Positions 50,648 to 58,382 of a stretch of DNA of 64,000 nt are shown piece after piece. The stretch lies in NCBI GenBank assembly GCA_015061775.1, contig SUVY01000001.1:1-64000 (forward strand). Direction: 5' to 3'. Origin of the DNA: Lentisphaerota bacterium (lineage in GTDB: Bacteria > Verrucomicrobiota > Lentisphaeria > Victivallales > Victivallaceae). Within the stretch, counting starts at the first letter, position 1. Each line of letters opens with the position of its first letter. Made by a program: the position numbers and the translations under genes. The notes under the pieces are model-generated. The model saw only the letters and a list, made by a program, of their open reading frames with translations. It ran no database searches and had not been told where the DNA came from.

Positions 50648-52707
50648 TCATTCCCAATGAGCCGTTGCCGCCGGCGGGAGATAACACTCTTGATTTTGAT
50701 GATTTTGAAGTCTCTTACGAGGTGTCTGCGGCTGCCCAAACAGCTCCTTCTGATGATTTTTTGAGCGACTGTGAAAGGTTTTTTACTGCTGGAGGAGTTC
50801 TTTCCGGGGGCGATTTCGGTGCGAGAGATTATGAAGAGCGTCCGCAACAGACCGCAATGGCTATGGCTGTGGCGAAAGCTCTTGTTTCCGGAAACAACCT
50901 GTGTGTCGAAGCTCCGACCGGAGTCGGTAAAAGTTTTGCTTATCTTGTTCCATTGATATACCGCAGCCGCTACTGTGCGCTTCCGTCGGTGGTCACAACT
51001 GAGACAATAAATCTTCAGGAGCAGCTGATGGAAAAGGATATTCCCATGCTCCGCGAGCTTACCGGAATAGACATAAAAGCGGCTCTTGCCAAAGGCAGGC
51101 ACAACTATCTTTGCCGCCGCCGTTTTGAAATGCTCTCGGGAGATCAGCGCGATGCTCTGCTTCCGGTGCCGTCTCTTGCCATAGATCTTGAAAAAATCAA
51201 CGACCGCATTGACGATGGAACTTCAGGTGAGCGGGACGATTTTAATTTCCGCGTCGATCCTCAGCTGTGGGGAATGGTCTGTTGCGAGTCGGGAAACTGT
51301 CTCGGACCAAAGTGTCCATTTTACCGCAACTGTTTTTACTACAAGGCGCGCCGAACATGGGAGGACGCTCATATAATCATCGCCAATCATGCGTTGTTTT
51401 TTACTGATCTTGCCATGCGCGGAGCTGAATGTGACAGTCCTCTTCTTCCGAATTACGGAGCTGTGATGATAGATGAGGCGCACACTCTCGAAAACAACGC
51501 AGCTGATCATCTCGGTCTGCATATATCCAAGGGGGCTTTGATCGGAGTGTTGAACCGCCTCTATAATCCCGATAACGCCCGCGGGCTTCTTCTCAAATCA
51601 GGAGCAGATGCCATGGAGCTTCGTGCGCTGACTGTGGAGGCGAGGGATGAGGCTTACGGATATTTCCGTTTCTTTGAAGATATGCTGGCGCGCAGTAACG
51701 AGAGTGCAATGAAAATTCCTTATGCGGATATGTGTTCCGAGAATCTCTCCCGGGCTCTGCTTGCGCTTGCCCGCAAACTTGACGGAGTGGTAGAGGATGA
51801 GGAGGATGAATCATTTAAGACGGAGCTGCAATCTCAGCTTTCCCGGCTTAGAGAGTACATTGATGCTGTCAACGAATTTCATCACCAGACACTTCCTGAT
51901 GCAGTATATTACTCCGAAAGCGACCGCGGAAGTATAACTCTGCACGGAGCTCCGCTGAATGTGGCTGATATGTTGCGGGAACACCTTTTTAACCGGGATT
52001 TCCCGGTCATGTTATGCAGCGCAACTTTGACGTTCCGCGGCAGGTTCGATTATTTCTGGGGTCGCACCGGATTTGTCGGAGGAGACGGTGTGCGGCTTGA
52101 TTCTCCATTTTCATCTGAGCAGGCTACCATATATCTGCCGCGAACTATGCCTGACCCGTCTGACCGCGAGTTTGTTCCTGCGCTGATAGATGAAATTCCC
52201 CGTTTTGTCAAGTTGACTGACGGCAAAGCGTTTGTCCTTTTTACCAGTTATCAGGCGTTGCGCCAATGTGCAGAGAGTTTGAAAGATGAGTTTGAAATAA
52301 ACAAGTGGAGTCTGCTTGTGCAGGGTGTCGATATGACCCGCAGCCAGCTGCTCAGAGAGTTCAAGGCGGATATAAACTCCGTACTGTTCGGAACTGACAG
52401 TTTCTGGACAGGGGTTGACGTTCCCGGTGAAGCTCTCAGCAACGTCGTTGTCACAAAGCTTCCTTTTGCTGTGCCGAGCCACCCGCTGGTTGCGGCTCGC
52501 ATGGCAAAGATAGAGTCGTCAGGAAGAAGCTCTTTTTCAGAATATTCTCTTCCGGAAGCTGTCCTGAAATTCCGCCAGGGGGCAGGGCGGCTTATACGCA
52601 GCCGGAGCGATCGCGGAGTGATCGTGATACTTGACAGACGGGTCATATCAAAAGGCTACGGAAGGCTTTTTTTAGACAGTTTGCCTTATAAAGTCGAAGT
52701 TATATGA
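50644..52707 (+). CDS. dinG: DinG/XPD-type Fe-S ATP-dependent DNA helicase
   Basis: A 687-residue superfamily 2 helicase. Residues 60-70 hold the Q-motif-like RPQQTAMAMAVAKAL, Walker A is EAPTGVGKSFA (~90-100), and the Fe-S cysteines lie in CCESGNCLGPKCPFYRNC (~217-234, four Cys). The DEAH box is MIDEAHTLENN, and the C-terminal motifs are TFRGRFDYFWGRTGF, GTDSFWTGVDVPG and FRQGAGRLIRSRSDRGVIVILDRRV. It unwinds 5'-tailed DNA, R-loops or flaps in repair. Coupled to the AlbA_2 gene. There is no exonuclease domain, as in E. coli DinG. Confidence 0.93.
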   Translation: MIIPNEPLPPAGDNTLDFDDFEVSYEVSAAAQTAPSDDFLSDCERFFTAGGVLSGGDFGARDYEERPQQTAMAMAVAKALVSGNNLCVEAPTGVGKSFAYLVPLIYRSRYCALPSVVTTETINLQEQLMEKDIPMLRELTGIDIKAALAKGRHNYLCRRRFEMLSGDQRDALLPVPSLAIDLEKINDRIDDGTSGERDDFNFRVDPQLWGMVCCESGNCLGPKCPFYRNCFYYKARRTWEDAHIIIANHALFFTDLAMRGAECDSPLLPNYGAVMIDEAHTLENNAADHLGLHISKGALIGVLNRLYNPDNARGLLLKSGADAMELRALTVEARDEAYGYFRFFEDMLARSNESAMKIPYADMCSENLSRALLALARKLDGVVEDEEDESFKTELQSQLSRLREYIDAVNEFHHQTLPDAVYYSESDRGSITLHGAPLNVADMLREHLFNRDFPVMLCSATLTFRGRFDYFWGRTGFVGGDGVRLDSPFSSEQATIYLPRTMPDPSDREFVPALIDEIPRFVKLTDGKAFVLFTSYQALRQCAESLKDEFEINKWSLLVQGVDMTRSQLLREFKADINSVLFGTDSFWTGVDVPGEALSNVVVTKLPFAVPSHPLVAARMAKIESSGRSSFSEYSLPEAVLKFRQGAGRLIRSRSDRGVIVILDRRVISKGYGRLFLDSLPYKVEVI

Positions 52708-52758
52708 TTTATTTGCTGAAAACCGGCAGAAAAATGCTTAAAAACGATGGTTTTCCCC

Positions 52759-52787
52759 TTGAAAAACACCCTTTGATGTGATATATT
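52759..52787 (+). promoter_or_regulatory. Strong promoter of the prs leader RNA
   Basis: TTGAAA (52759-52764), 17-bp spacer, TGA-TATATT (52782-52787); the following TATAAT overlaps it. The predicted start is near 52794, giving a ~350-nt leader before prs. It is one of the best -35/-10 pairs in the window. Confidence 0.7.
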
Positions 52788-52793
52788 ATAATA

Positions 52794-53148
52794 ATTCGGT
52801 GGATTGAAATGTTCTGTTCGCCGTGAGTGGTATCGGTTTTTTTATGTGAGCTGATGCTGCAAAAAAAGAGTTCAACCTTGCTTCCTCCTGAGGTAGTTGG
52901 AGAAAGCGCAACAGCGTCGGAACAGACGCTTGCACCAAGAGGAGCTGCTTTATCTGCAATGGATAGGCAGTGCAGGCAGAGTAAATCTGCCGCAGAAAAC
53001 TTAAACGTGCGATGGCACGGTAAAAAAGGTGGGGGTACCCCGCCGGTAAACGGTTTTCTGCAGAATGTTCCCCTGAAGTGCTTTTGAAGAGGTTGCCTCT
53101 GGTATTGCAGTTGAAGCACGAGTGAAATCCTAACAGGGGAAGAGGAAA
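52794..53148 (+). ncRNA. Structured untranslated RNA region upstream of prs, unidentified
   Basis: A 440-bp gene-free gap. After the promoter it shows a series of pairings: (a) CTCCT 52885-52889/AGGAG 52940-52944, TTGG/CCAA, GCAA/TTGC and GCGTC/GACGC stacked into one long irregular hairpin with loop GGAACA; (b) GGCAGA-gtaaa-TCTGCC 52975-52991; (c) a closing stem GCAGAAAAC 52992-53000/GTTTTCTGC 53053-53061 around CGTGC-gatg-GCACG and GGTGGGG-gta-CCCCGCC; (d) GTGCTT 53078-53083/AAGCAC 53114-53119 with inner AGAGG-ttg-CCTCT. It has no convincing ORF. It could be a long prs leader, a 6S-like RNA in its first ~190 nt, or an unrecognised riboswitch. The landmarks of RNase P RNA and tmRNA were sought and are absent. 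Confidence 0.5.
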
Positions 53149-54105
53149 ATGGAAGAGGCAAAGCATATCAGGATCTATTCCGGCACTGCGCATACTGAGT
53201 TGTCAGAGCAGATAGCCGCATATCTCGGGCAGGAATTGGGTAAAGTTCATATAACCCATTTTCCCGATGGTGAGATCTTTGTTCAGTTTGAAGAGAATGT
53301 CCGTCGTGCAGATGCTTTCCTTATTCAGCCCACCTGCAATAAGCCCAACGATAATCTTATGGAGCTGCTCATCATGATCGATGCGGCACGTCGTGCCAGC
53401 GCAGCCCGTATCACTGCTGTTATTCCGTATTACGGTTATGCCCGTCAGGACAGAAAAGATCGTCCCAGAGTTCCGATCACCGCCAAACTGGTCGCCAATC
53501 TGCTTACTGTTGCCGGAGCGGACCGCGTTCTCGCAGTTGACCTGCACGCTCAGCAGATTCAGGGATTTTTTGATATTCCCGTCGATCACCTGTATGCCCG
53601 TCCGGTTCTGGTTCCTTATATTAAAGAACTTATCGGAGATAACGGCGTGGTCGTCGCTCCCGATTCAGGCAGCGTGAAGATGGCGATGAAGTACAGCGAT
53701 ATGCTTCAGGCAGGATTTGCAGTTGTGACCAAACGCCGCATCAGTGCGACCCAGGTCGCTTCCAGCCACCTTGTCGGAGATGTCAGAGATCGCGTTTGTG
53801 TTATTACTGACGATCTTACCAGTACTGCCGGAACTCTCTGTGCGGCAGCCAAGATCCTCAAGGATCACGGAGCTTCCAAGGTTTATGCAGCTGTTTCCCA
53901 CTGCCTGCTCAGCGAGAAGGGAAAAGAGAAACTTCTCGCTACTCCTGAAATTGAGCAGCTTATCACCACTGATGCAGTTCCGATTCCGGATACTCTCGGC
54001 GGACGTATCAAGGTTCTGAGCATCGCTCCGCTCGTTGGTGAGGCTATCCGCCGCATCCACGATGGAGGCAGTCTCTCAAATCTTTTTGATGAAATCAAGG
54101 ATTGA
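53149..54105 (+). CDS. prs: Ribose-phosphate pyrophosphokinase
   Basis: A 318-residue PRPP synthetase, class I. It makes PRPP from ribose-5-phosphate and ATP for purine, pyrimidine, His, Trp and NAD synthesis. Features: TELSEQIAAYLGQELG, FPDGEIFVQFEENVR (ribose-phosphate region), YYGYARQDRKDRPRVPITAKL (flexible loop), AVDLHAQQIQGFFDIPVDHL and VVAPDSGSVKMA. The PRPP loop reads DDLTSTAGTL in place of the usual D-D-M-I-D-T-A-G-T. The start follows GGGGAAGAGG. First gene of a long plus run reaching dnaB. Confidence 0.95.
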   Translation: MEEAKHIRIYSGTAHTELSEQIAAYLGQELGKVHITHFPDGEIFVQFEENVRRADAFLIQPTCNKPNDNLMELLIMIDAARRASAARITAVIPYYGYARQDRKDRPRVPITAKLVANLLTVAGADRVLAVDLHAQQIQGFFDIPVDHLYARPVLVPYIKELIGDNGVVVAPDSGSVKMAMKYSDMLQAGFAVVTKRRISATQVASSHLVGDVRDRVCVITDDLTSTAGTLCAAAKILKDHGASKVYAAVSHCLLSEKGKEKLLATPEIEQLITTDAVPIPDTLGGRIKVLSIAPLVGEAIRRIHDGGSLSNLFDEIKD

Positions 54106-54167
54106 ACTTATAAACAAGTTTTAACAATAACAATTCGCAACTCAAAAAAGCAAATTGAAAGGAAACT

Positions 54168-54458
54168 ATGAGTAACGAAAACAAACTCGCAGTAGAGCTG
54201 CGTGACGTCACCGGCAGCGGTGCAGCGCGGCGTCTTCGCCACAGCGGAATGATTCCCGCCGTCATCTACGGCTGCGGAGCTGAGAACCAGATGATTTCTG
54301 TCAGCGCCGATGCCTGGAAAGTCTGGAGCGGCCATCATGATGGCAACGACATCACTCTCGTTGTCGATGGCAAAGAGGTTCCCGCTACCGTCCGTGAGGT
54401 TCAGTACAACTACCTCAAGAACTACGTTGTTCACATCGACTTCCAGCTCAACGCCTGA
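54168..54458 (+). CDS. rplY: Ribosomal protein bL25 (short form)
   Basis: A 96-residue 5S-rRNA-binding protein of the short E. coli type (no CTC C-terminal domain). The N-terminal KLAVELRDVTGSGAARRLRHSGMIPAVIYGCGAENQMISVS and the terminal VREVQYNYLKNYVVHIDFQLN match the L25 core. RBS GAAAGGAA precedes the ATG. It lies between prs and pth, the classical prs-rplY-pth order of many bacteria. Confidence 0.92.
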   Translation: MSNENKLAVELRDVTGSGAARRLRHSGMIPAVIYGCGAENQMISVSADAWKVWSGHHDGNDITLVVDGKEVPATVREVQYNYLKNYVVHIDFQLNA

Positions 54459-54506
54459 GAAATTTGATGTGAGGTTTTTCCGGTAAACGTATCAGGAGTT
54501 TTTTGA

Positions 54507-55133
54507 ATGAGGCAATCCGGTGAAGTGATCAAGTTGGTGGTCGGCCTGGGAAATCCCGGTGCAGAGTATGCATCAACCCGTCACAATGTCGGATTTATGA
54601 CAATCGAAAAAATCCTTTCCGGTCTTCCTGCCGGACGTTTTGAAGAGAGTTCTACTGCCGAGAGCCGTCTGTTTTCCGGACGCTTCCGCGGAAAAAATCT
54701 CTTCCTGCAGATGCCGCAGACATATATGAACCTCAGCGGCAAAGCGGTGGCGGTCTTCGCCAGAAGAAATGCGATAAAACCGGAAGAGATCCTGGTGATA
54801 AGCGATGATCTTGATCTGCCGTTGGGCAGGATGAGATTACGCGCCGGAGGCTCAGATGGAGGTCATAACGGACTCAAGTCCATTATATCCGAACTGGGCA
54901 GTGCAAACTTCAAACGCTTGCGTATCGGCATAGGTCATCAGGAAGCCGGCTCCACAGCGGATCATGTGCTCGGCAGTTTCACGGCTGACGAAACACCTGT
55001 TCTCAAAGAGGTGCTGGAGCGTGCGGCAGAGGCGGCAAACTGCGTTCTTTCAGCAGGTATAAATCATGCGATGAACAAATATAACGCCAAACCGCAGCAA
55101 ATGGAAAAAGAAACAGTAACAACTACTTTATAA
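54507..55133 (+). CDS. pth: Peptidyl-tRNA hydrolase
   Basis: A 208-residue enzyme that recycles peptidyl-tRNA. Core motifs: VVGLGNPGAEYASTRHNVGFM (catalytic His ~residue 29), LFLQMPQTYMNLSGKAV, LVISDDLDLPLGRMRLRAGGSDGGHNGLKSI and FKRLRIGIGHQ. The C-terminal ~15 residues (KPQQMEKETVTTTL) are a short non-conserved tail. RBS CAGGAG. It follows rplY by 48 bp. Confidence 0.95.
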   Translation: MRQSGEVIKLVVGLGNPGAEYASTRHNVGFMTIEKILSGLPAGRFEESSTAESRLFSGRFRGKNLFLQMPQTYMNLSGKAVAVFARRNAIKPEEILVISDDLDLPLGRMRLRAGGSDGGHNGLKSIISELGSANFKRLRIGIGHQEAGSTADHVLGSFTADETPVLKEVLERAAEAANCVLSAGINHAMNKYNAKPQQMEKETVTTTL

Positions 55134-55149
55134 AAAGAGAGGTACTATT

Positions 55150-55476
55150 TTGAAAAAGTACGAAGCAGTGTTCATTCTGGACATCCGCAAGTCGGAGGAT
55201 GAGGGCGCAGCCTTCACCCGTGAGTTTGAGGAACTGATCGTTTCTCTTGGCGGTAAACTTGAGTCCACGACTCCGATGGGCCGTCGTCAGTTCACCTATG
55301 AGATCGACAAGCGTCGCGCCGGTCTCTACTTTGATTTCGTTTTCGAGCTTGCTCCGGCAGCTGTCAAGGAGATCAAGGAGCGTTACAAACTCGATCAGCG
55401 TATTCTCCGCAATATGATCCTGATCTACGACCGCCCCGAGAACGTCGGCGGCAAAGTCGATATCAAACTTGACTGA
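55150..55476 (+). CDS. rpsF: Ribosomal protein bS6
   Basis: A 108-residue protein with the bS6 pattern: KKYEAVFILDIRKSED at the N-terminus, then MGRRQFTYEIDKRRAGLYFDFVFELAPAAVKEIKERYKLDQRILRNMILI. It starts with TTG (55150), supported by AGAGAGG upstream and the lack of a nearer ATG. It binds 16S rRNA with bS18. First of rpsF-ssb-rpsR-rplI-dnaB. Confidence 0.95.
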   Translation: MKKYEAVFILDIRKSEDEGAAFTREFEELIVSLGGKLESTTPMGRRQFTYEIDKRRAGLYFDFVFELAPAAVKEIKERYKLDQRILRNMILIYDRPENVGGKVDIKLD

Positions 55477-55545
55477 TTGGGAATTGTAATTTAATCAACG
55501 GCATTTATTTTTTATCACATACAGTAAGAGCATTTGGAGTTAATC

Positions 55546-56136
55546 ATGGCAAGTTTGAATAAAGTATTTCTTCTTGGAAATCTCACCCGTGATCCTGATC
55601 TGCGCGGACTTCCCAGCGGACAGAACGTGTGTGAGCTTCGCCTCGCGGTCAGCCGCCGCTTCCAGAACAGCAGCGGTCAGGACGTCGAGGACACCTGTTT
55701 TGTTGATGTAGTCGTCTGGGGACGTACCGCAGCGAACTGCAAACAATTTCTTTCCAAAGGCTCTCAGGTAATGGTCGAAGGCAGGCTTCAGCTTGATCAG
55801 TGGGAGGATCGCAACGGCGGCGGACAGCGTCAGCGTCTGCGCGTGGTTGCCGAGCAGATCCAGTTTATGAACCGTCGTCAGCAGAATGACGGAGCTCAGC
55901 CGAATGGATACGCTCCCCGCTCCAATGGCAACCCCATGGGACATCAGGTTTCCGACTACGGCCAGCCGAATGGAGTTTACACTCAGAGCGCTCCCGGATA
56001 CAATCAGGGCGGCTCCTATGGTAACTCCCCCTATGGAGATTACTCACGCGGAAGTCAGCCGATGGATCAGGCTCCTTCAATGCCCGGAAACGATTACGGG
56101 CAGAGCGGTCCCGGAGATGACGAAGTTCCGTTTTGA
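55546..56136 (+). CDS. ssb: Single-stranded DNA-binding protein
   Basis: A 196-residue SSB: OB fold (~1-110; MASLNKVFLLGNLTRDPDLRGLPSGQNVCELRLAVSRRF, VDVVVWGRTAANCKQFLSKGSQVMVEGRL) followed by a Gly/Asn/Gln/Ser/Tyr-rich disordered linker (~115-188) and the acidic C-terminal tip DDEVPF that recruits partner proteins. The ATG at 55546, with GGAG upstream, is preferred over the TTG at 55534. Standing between rpsF and rpsR is typical. Confidence 0.95.
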   Translation: MASLNKVFLLGNLTRDPDLRGLPSGQNVCELRLAVSRRFQNSSGQDVEDTCFVDVVVWGRTAANCKQFLSKGSQVMVEGRLQLDQWEDRNGGGQRQRLRVVAEQIQFMNRRQQNDGAQPNGYAPRSNGNPMGHQVSDYGQPNGVYTQSAPGYNQGGSYGNSPYGDYSRGSQPMDQAPSMPGNDYGQSGPGDDEVPF

Positions 56137-56212
56137 TCTCCCCGGATATGTGATATAAAGAAAAACGAAATTATAATCAATATATAAAAATACAAACGAA
56201 AGGATTTCTGAA

Positions 56213-56449
56213 ATGCAAGGTCAGAAAAGACAGGGCGCCCGTCGCCGCAGCGCAGCAAAACCGAAAGTTTGCCGCTTCTGCGAGGCGAAAGTCAACTATA
56301 TCGACTTCAAAGATGCTGAGACTCTCATGAAGTTCCAGACCGAGAACGGCAAAATCATGCCGCGTCGTATCACCGGCAACTGCCTCAACCACCAGAAGAT
56401 GCTCTCCGTCGCGGTCAAACGCGCCCGCATCATCGCTCTGGTCTACTAA
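56213..56449 (+). CDS. rpsR: Ribosomal protein bS18
   Basis: A 78-residue protein: CRFCEAKVNYIDFKDAETLMKFQTENGKIMPRRITGNCLNHQKMLSVAVKRARIIALVY is the bS18 core and C-terminus. Cysteines at CRFC and NCLNH suggest the zinc-binding (C+) form of bS18. RBS GAAAGGA. It lies 76 bp after ssb; the gap is AT-rich with nothing recognisable. Confidence 0.95.
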   Translation: MQGQKRQGARRRSAAKPKVCRFCEAKVNYIDFKDAETLMKFQTENGKIMPRRITGNCLNHQKMLSVAVKRARIIALVY

Positions 56450-56468
56450 TTTATAAGGAGAGTAAATC

Positions 56469-56921
56469 ATGGCTCAGATCAGTCTTATTCTTCTTGATGA
56501 TGTCGAGAAACTCGGACTTGCCGGTGACGAAGTTCATGTCGCTCCCGGATATGCCCGCAACTACCTCATTCCCCGCGGACTCGCCGCCAAAGCCACTCCG
56601 GGAACTCTGCGTCTTATCGAGTCCCGCAAGGCTATGATCGCCGAGCGTCGCGCCAAAGAGCTTGCCGATGCCAAAGCTACTGCTGAGAAACTCGCTGCCG
56701 TCGAGATCTCCATCGCAATGCAGGCCACTGAGGACGATCAGCTCTTCGGCAGCGTTACTGCCCGCATGATCGCTGACGAGCTCGCCGGACAGGGATATGC
56801 CGTCGATCACACCCGCGTCAAAGTTGAACCCGCGATCAAGACCCTCGGCGGTTTTGATGTTGAGGTCAAACTTCACGCTGAAGTCACCGCAACCGTCAAA
56901 GTCTGGGTTGTCCGTGGCTAA
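56469..56921 (+). CDS. rplI: Ribosomal protein bL9
   Basis: A 150-residue protein: the N-terminal ILLDDVEKLGLAGDEVHVAPGYARNYLIPRGLAAKAT is the conserved L9 rRNA-binding domain, followed by the long helix and C-terminal domain. RBS AAGGAGAG. The last base of its stop codon is the first base of the dnaB start codon (TAATG). Confidence 0.95.
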   Translation: MAQISLILLDDVEKLGLAGDEVHVAPGYARNYLIPRGLAAKATPGTLRLIESRKAMIAERRAKELADAKATAEKLAAVEISIAMQATEDDQLFGSVTARMIADELAGQGYAVDHTRVKVEPAIKTLGGFDVEVKLHAEVTATVKVWVVRG

Positions 56922-58360
56922 TGGATATTGCAGCTGACAGAAGCAGCTCTGAAAAGAGTGTGGATAAACGTCCGGCGGGAATTCTTCCTGACCGGGCGCG
57001 TCCGCACAGTATTCAGGTTGAACGAGCGGTTCTCGCAGCCATGCTGCGGGAGCCGGACAGCTGTATCAATCTTGTTATTGAGAAATTCCGCAGTGAAGAG
57101 GTTTTTTACGTAACTGCGCACCGCGAAATATTCAAGTGCATAATTGAACTGCACAACAAAGATAATTCCGCGACCGATATGATATCGGTTGCACAGCGCC
57201 TCAGAGAGAAGAACAAACTTGAGGCTGTAGGCGGAGAAGTTTACCTCGCCGATATTTTTGAATCAATTGCTACTACGGTCAATCTCGAATCCTGGTGTCA
57301 GATACTTTCCAAGTATGCGACGTTGAGAAAGATGATAGACGTCTGCTCAGGATCACTTTCCAAATGTTACGACAGCGATGCCGATGCGATAAAGCTGGTC
57401 GAGGAGATTGAAACCGATATATATAATGTCAGAGGCGGCGAACAGTCGCAAAGCATATTAAATATCGCTGAGCTGGTCAAGGATGAATTCAAAGTCCTCT
57501 GTGAGATCAGTCAGGGAAAACATGAGGTGGGAATTCCGACCGGATTTGCTCCCATCGACGAGTGCACCGGAGGTTTGAAGCCCGGTGAAATGTTCGTTCT
57601 CGCCGCCCGTCCTTCAATCGGTAAAACCAGTCTTGCGCTTAATGTTTTGCGCAATGTTGCGTTCAACGCCGAGCGTCCGCGTCCTGTGGCATTCTTCAGT
57701 TTGGAAATGACTGGTCCGCAGATCGCCCGCCGTCTGCTTTGTACCGAGTCGCAGATTCCGGAGTCTGTTTTCTGGAACCATTCGTTTCAGGACAGCGATC
57801 TTGTCCGGCTTACCAGCGCAGTCACGCGTTTCAAAAACGCAAAGATTTTTATCGATCCCACCGGCGGAATCACCATCGCTGAGATGAGGGCTAAAGCGCG
57901 CCGTCTCAAGATGCAGCACAATATTGAGTTGATCGTGATAGACTATCTCCAGCTTATGCACGCCGACGGACGCATTGAGAGCCGTCAGCAGGAGGTCGCT
58001 GAGATATCCGGAGGCATCAAAAAACTTGCCAAGGATCTTGAAATACCGGTGTTGGTTCTTGCCCAGCTCAACCGTGAGGTCGATAAGGCGACCGGTGCCG
58101 GATCACGTCCGAAGCTCGCCCACCTTCGTGAGTCGGGAACTATCGAGCAGGACGCCGATATCGTAAGTTTTCTGCACCGTGACCGAGAGGAAAGCAAAAG
58201 CGCGACCATCGGTTCCAGTGTGGAAGCTGAGTGGATCATAGAAAAGAACCGTAACGGAAGAACAGGCAACTTCAAGCTGCTGTTTTATCCGTCACGGATG
58301 GAGTTTCTTCCTGCATCTCCCTGCAGCGAAGAGTTTGCTCCCGGCCAGAAGTCGGGGTAA
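56921..58360 (+). CDS. dnaB: Replicative DNA helicase DnaB
   Basis: A 479-residue hexameric helicase. The N-terminal domain begins RPHSIQVERAVLAAMLREPDSCINLVIEKF. The RecA-like domain has Walker A ARPSIGKTSLALNV (~228-241), SLEMTGPQIARRLLC, Walker B ELIVIDYLQLMHADGR, QLNREVDKATGAGSRPKLAHLRESGTIEQDADIV and IIEKNRNGRTG. The usual Gly-Met-Gly-Lys of the Walker A box is Ser-Ile-Gly-Lys here. No intein is visible in the P-loop or motif III, where DnaB inteins often sit. Confidence 0.96.
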   Translation: MDIAADRSSSEKSVDKRPAGILPDRARPHSIQVERAVLAAMLREPDSCINLVIEKFRSEEVFYVTAHREIFKCIIELHNKDNSATDMISVAQRLREKNKLEAVGGEVYLADIFESIATTVNLESWCQILSKYATLRKMIDVCSGSLSKCYDSDADAIKLVEEIETDIYNVRGGEQSQSILNIAELVKDEFKVLCEISQGKHEVGIPTGFAPIDECTGGLKPGEMFVLAARPSIGKTSLALNVLRNVAFNAERPRPVAFFSLEMTGPQIARRLLCTESQIPESVFWNHSFQDSDLVRLTSAVTRFKNAKIFIDPTGGITIAEMRAKARRLKMQHNIELIVIDYLQLMHADGRIESRQQEVAEISGGIKKLAKDLEIPVLVLAQLNREVDKATGAGSRPKLAHLRESGTIEQDADIVSFLHRDREESKSATIGSSVEAEWIIEKNRNGRTGNFKLLFYPSRMEFLPASPCSEEFAPGQKSG

Positions 58361-58382
58361 AAAAATAAACGGGGCACAAAAG

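Noticed and set aside
52794..53148. RNase P RNA or tmRNA as identity for the prs leader
   Set aside because: Neither the GAGGAAAGTCC/ACAGAA landmarks of RNase P RNA nor a tag reading frame with a TTCGA-type T-arm and CCA end of tmRNA is present on either strand. A GGCACGGTAAA stretch resembles one RNase P segment but stands alone.
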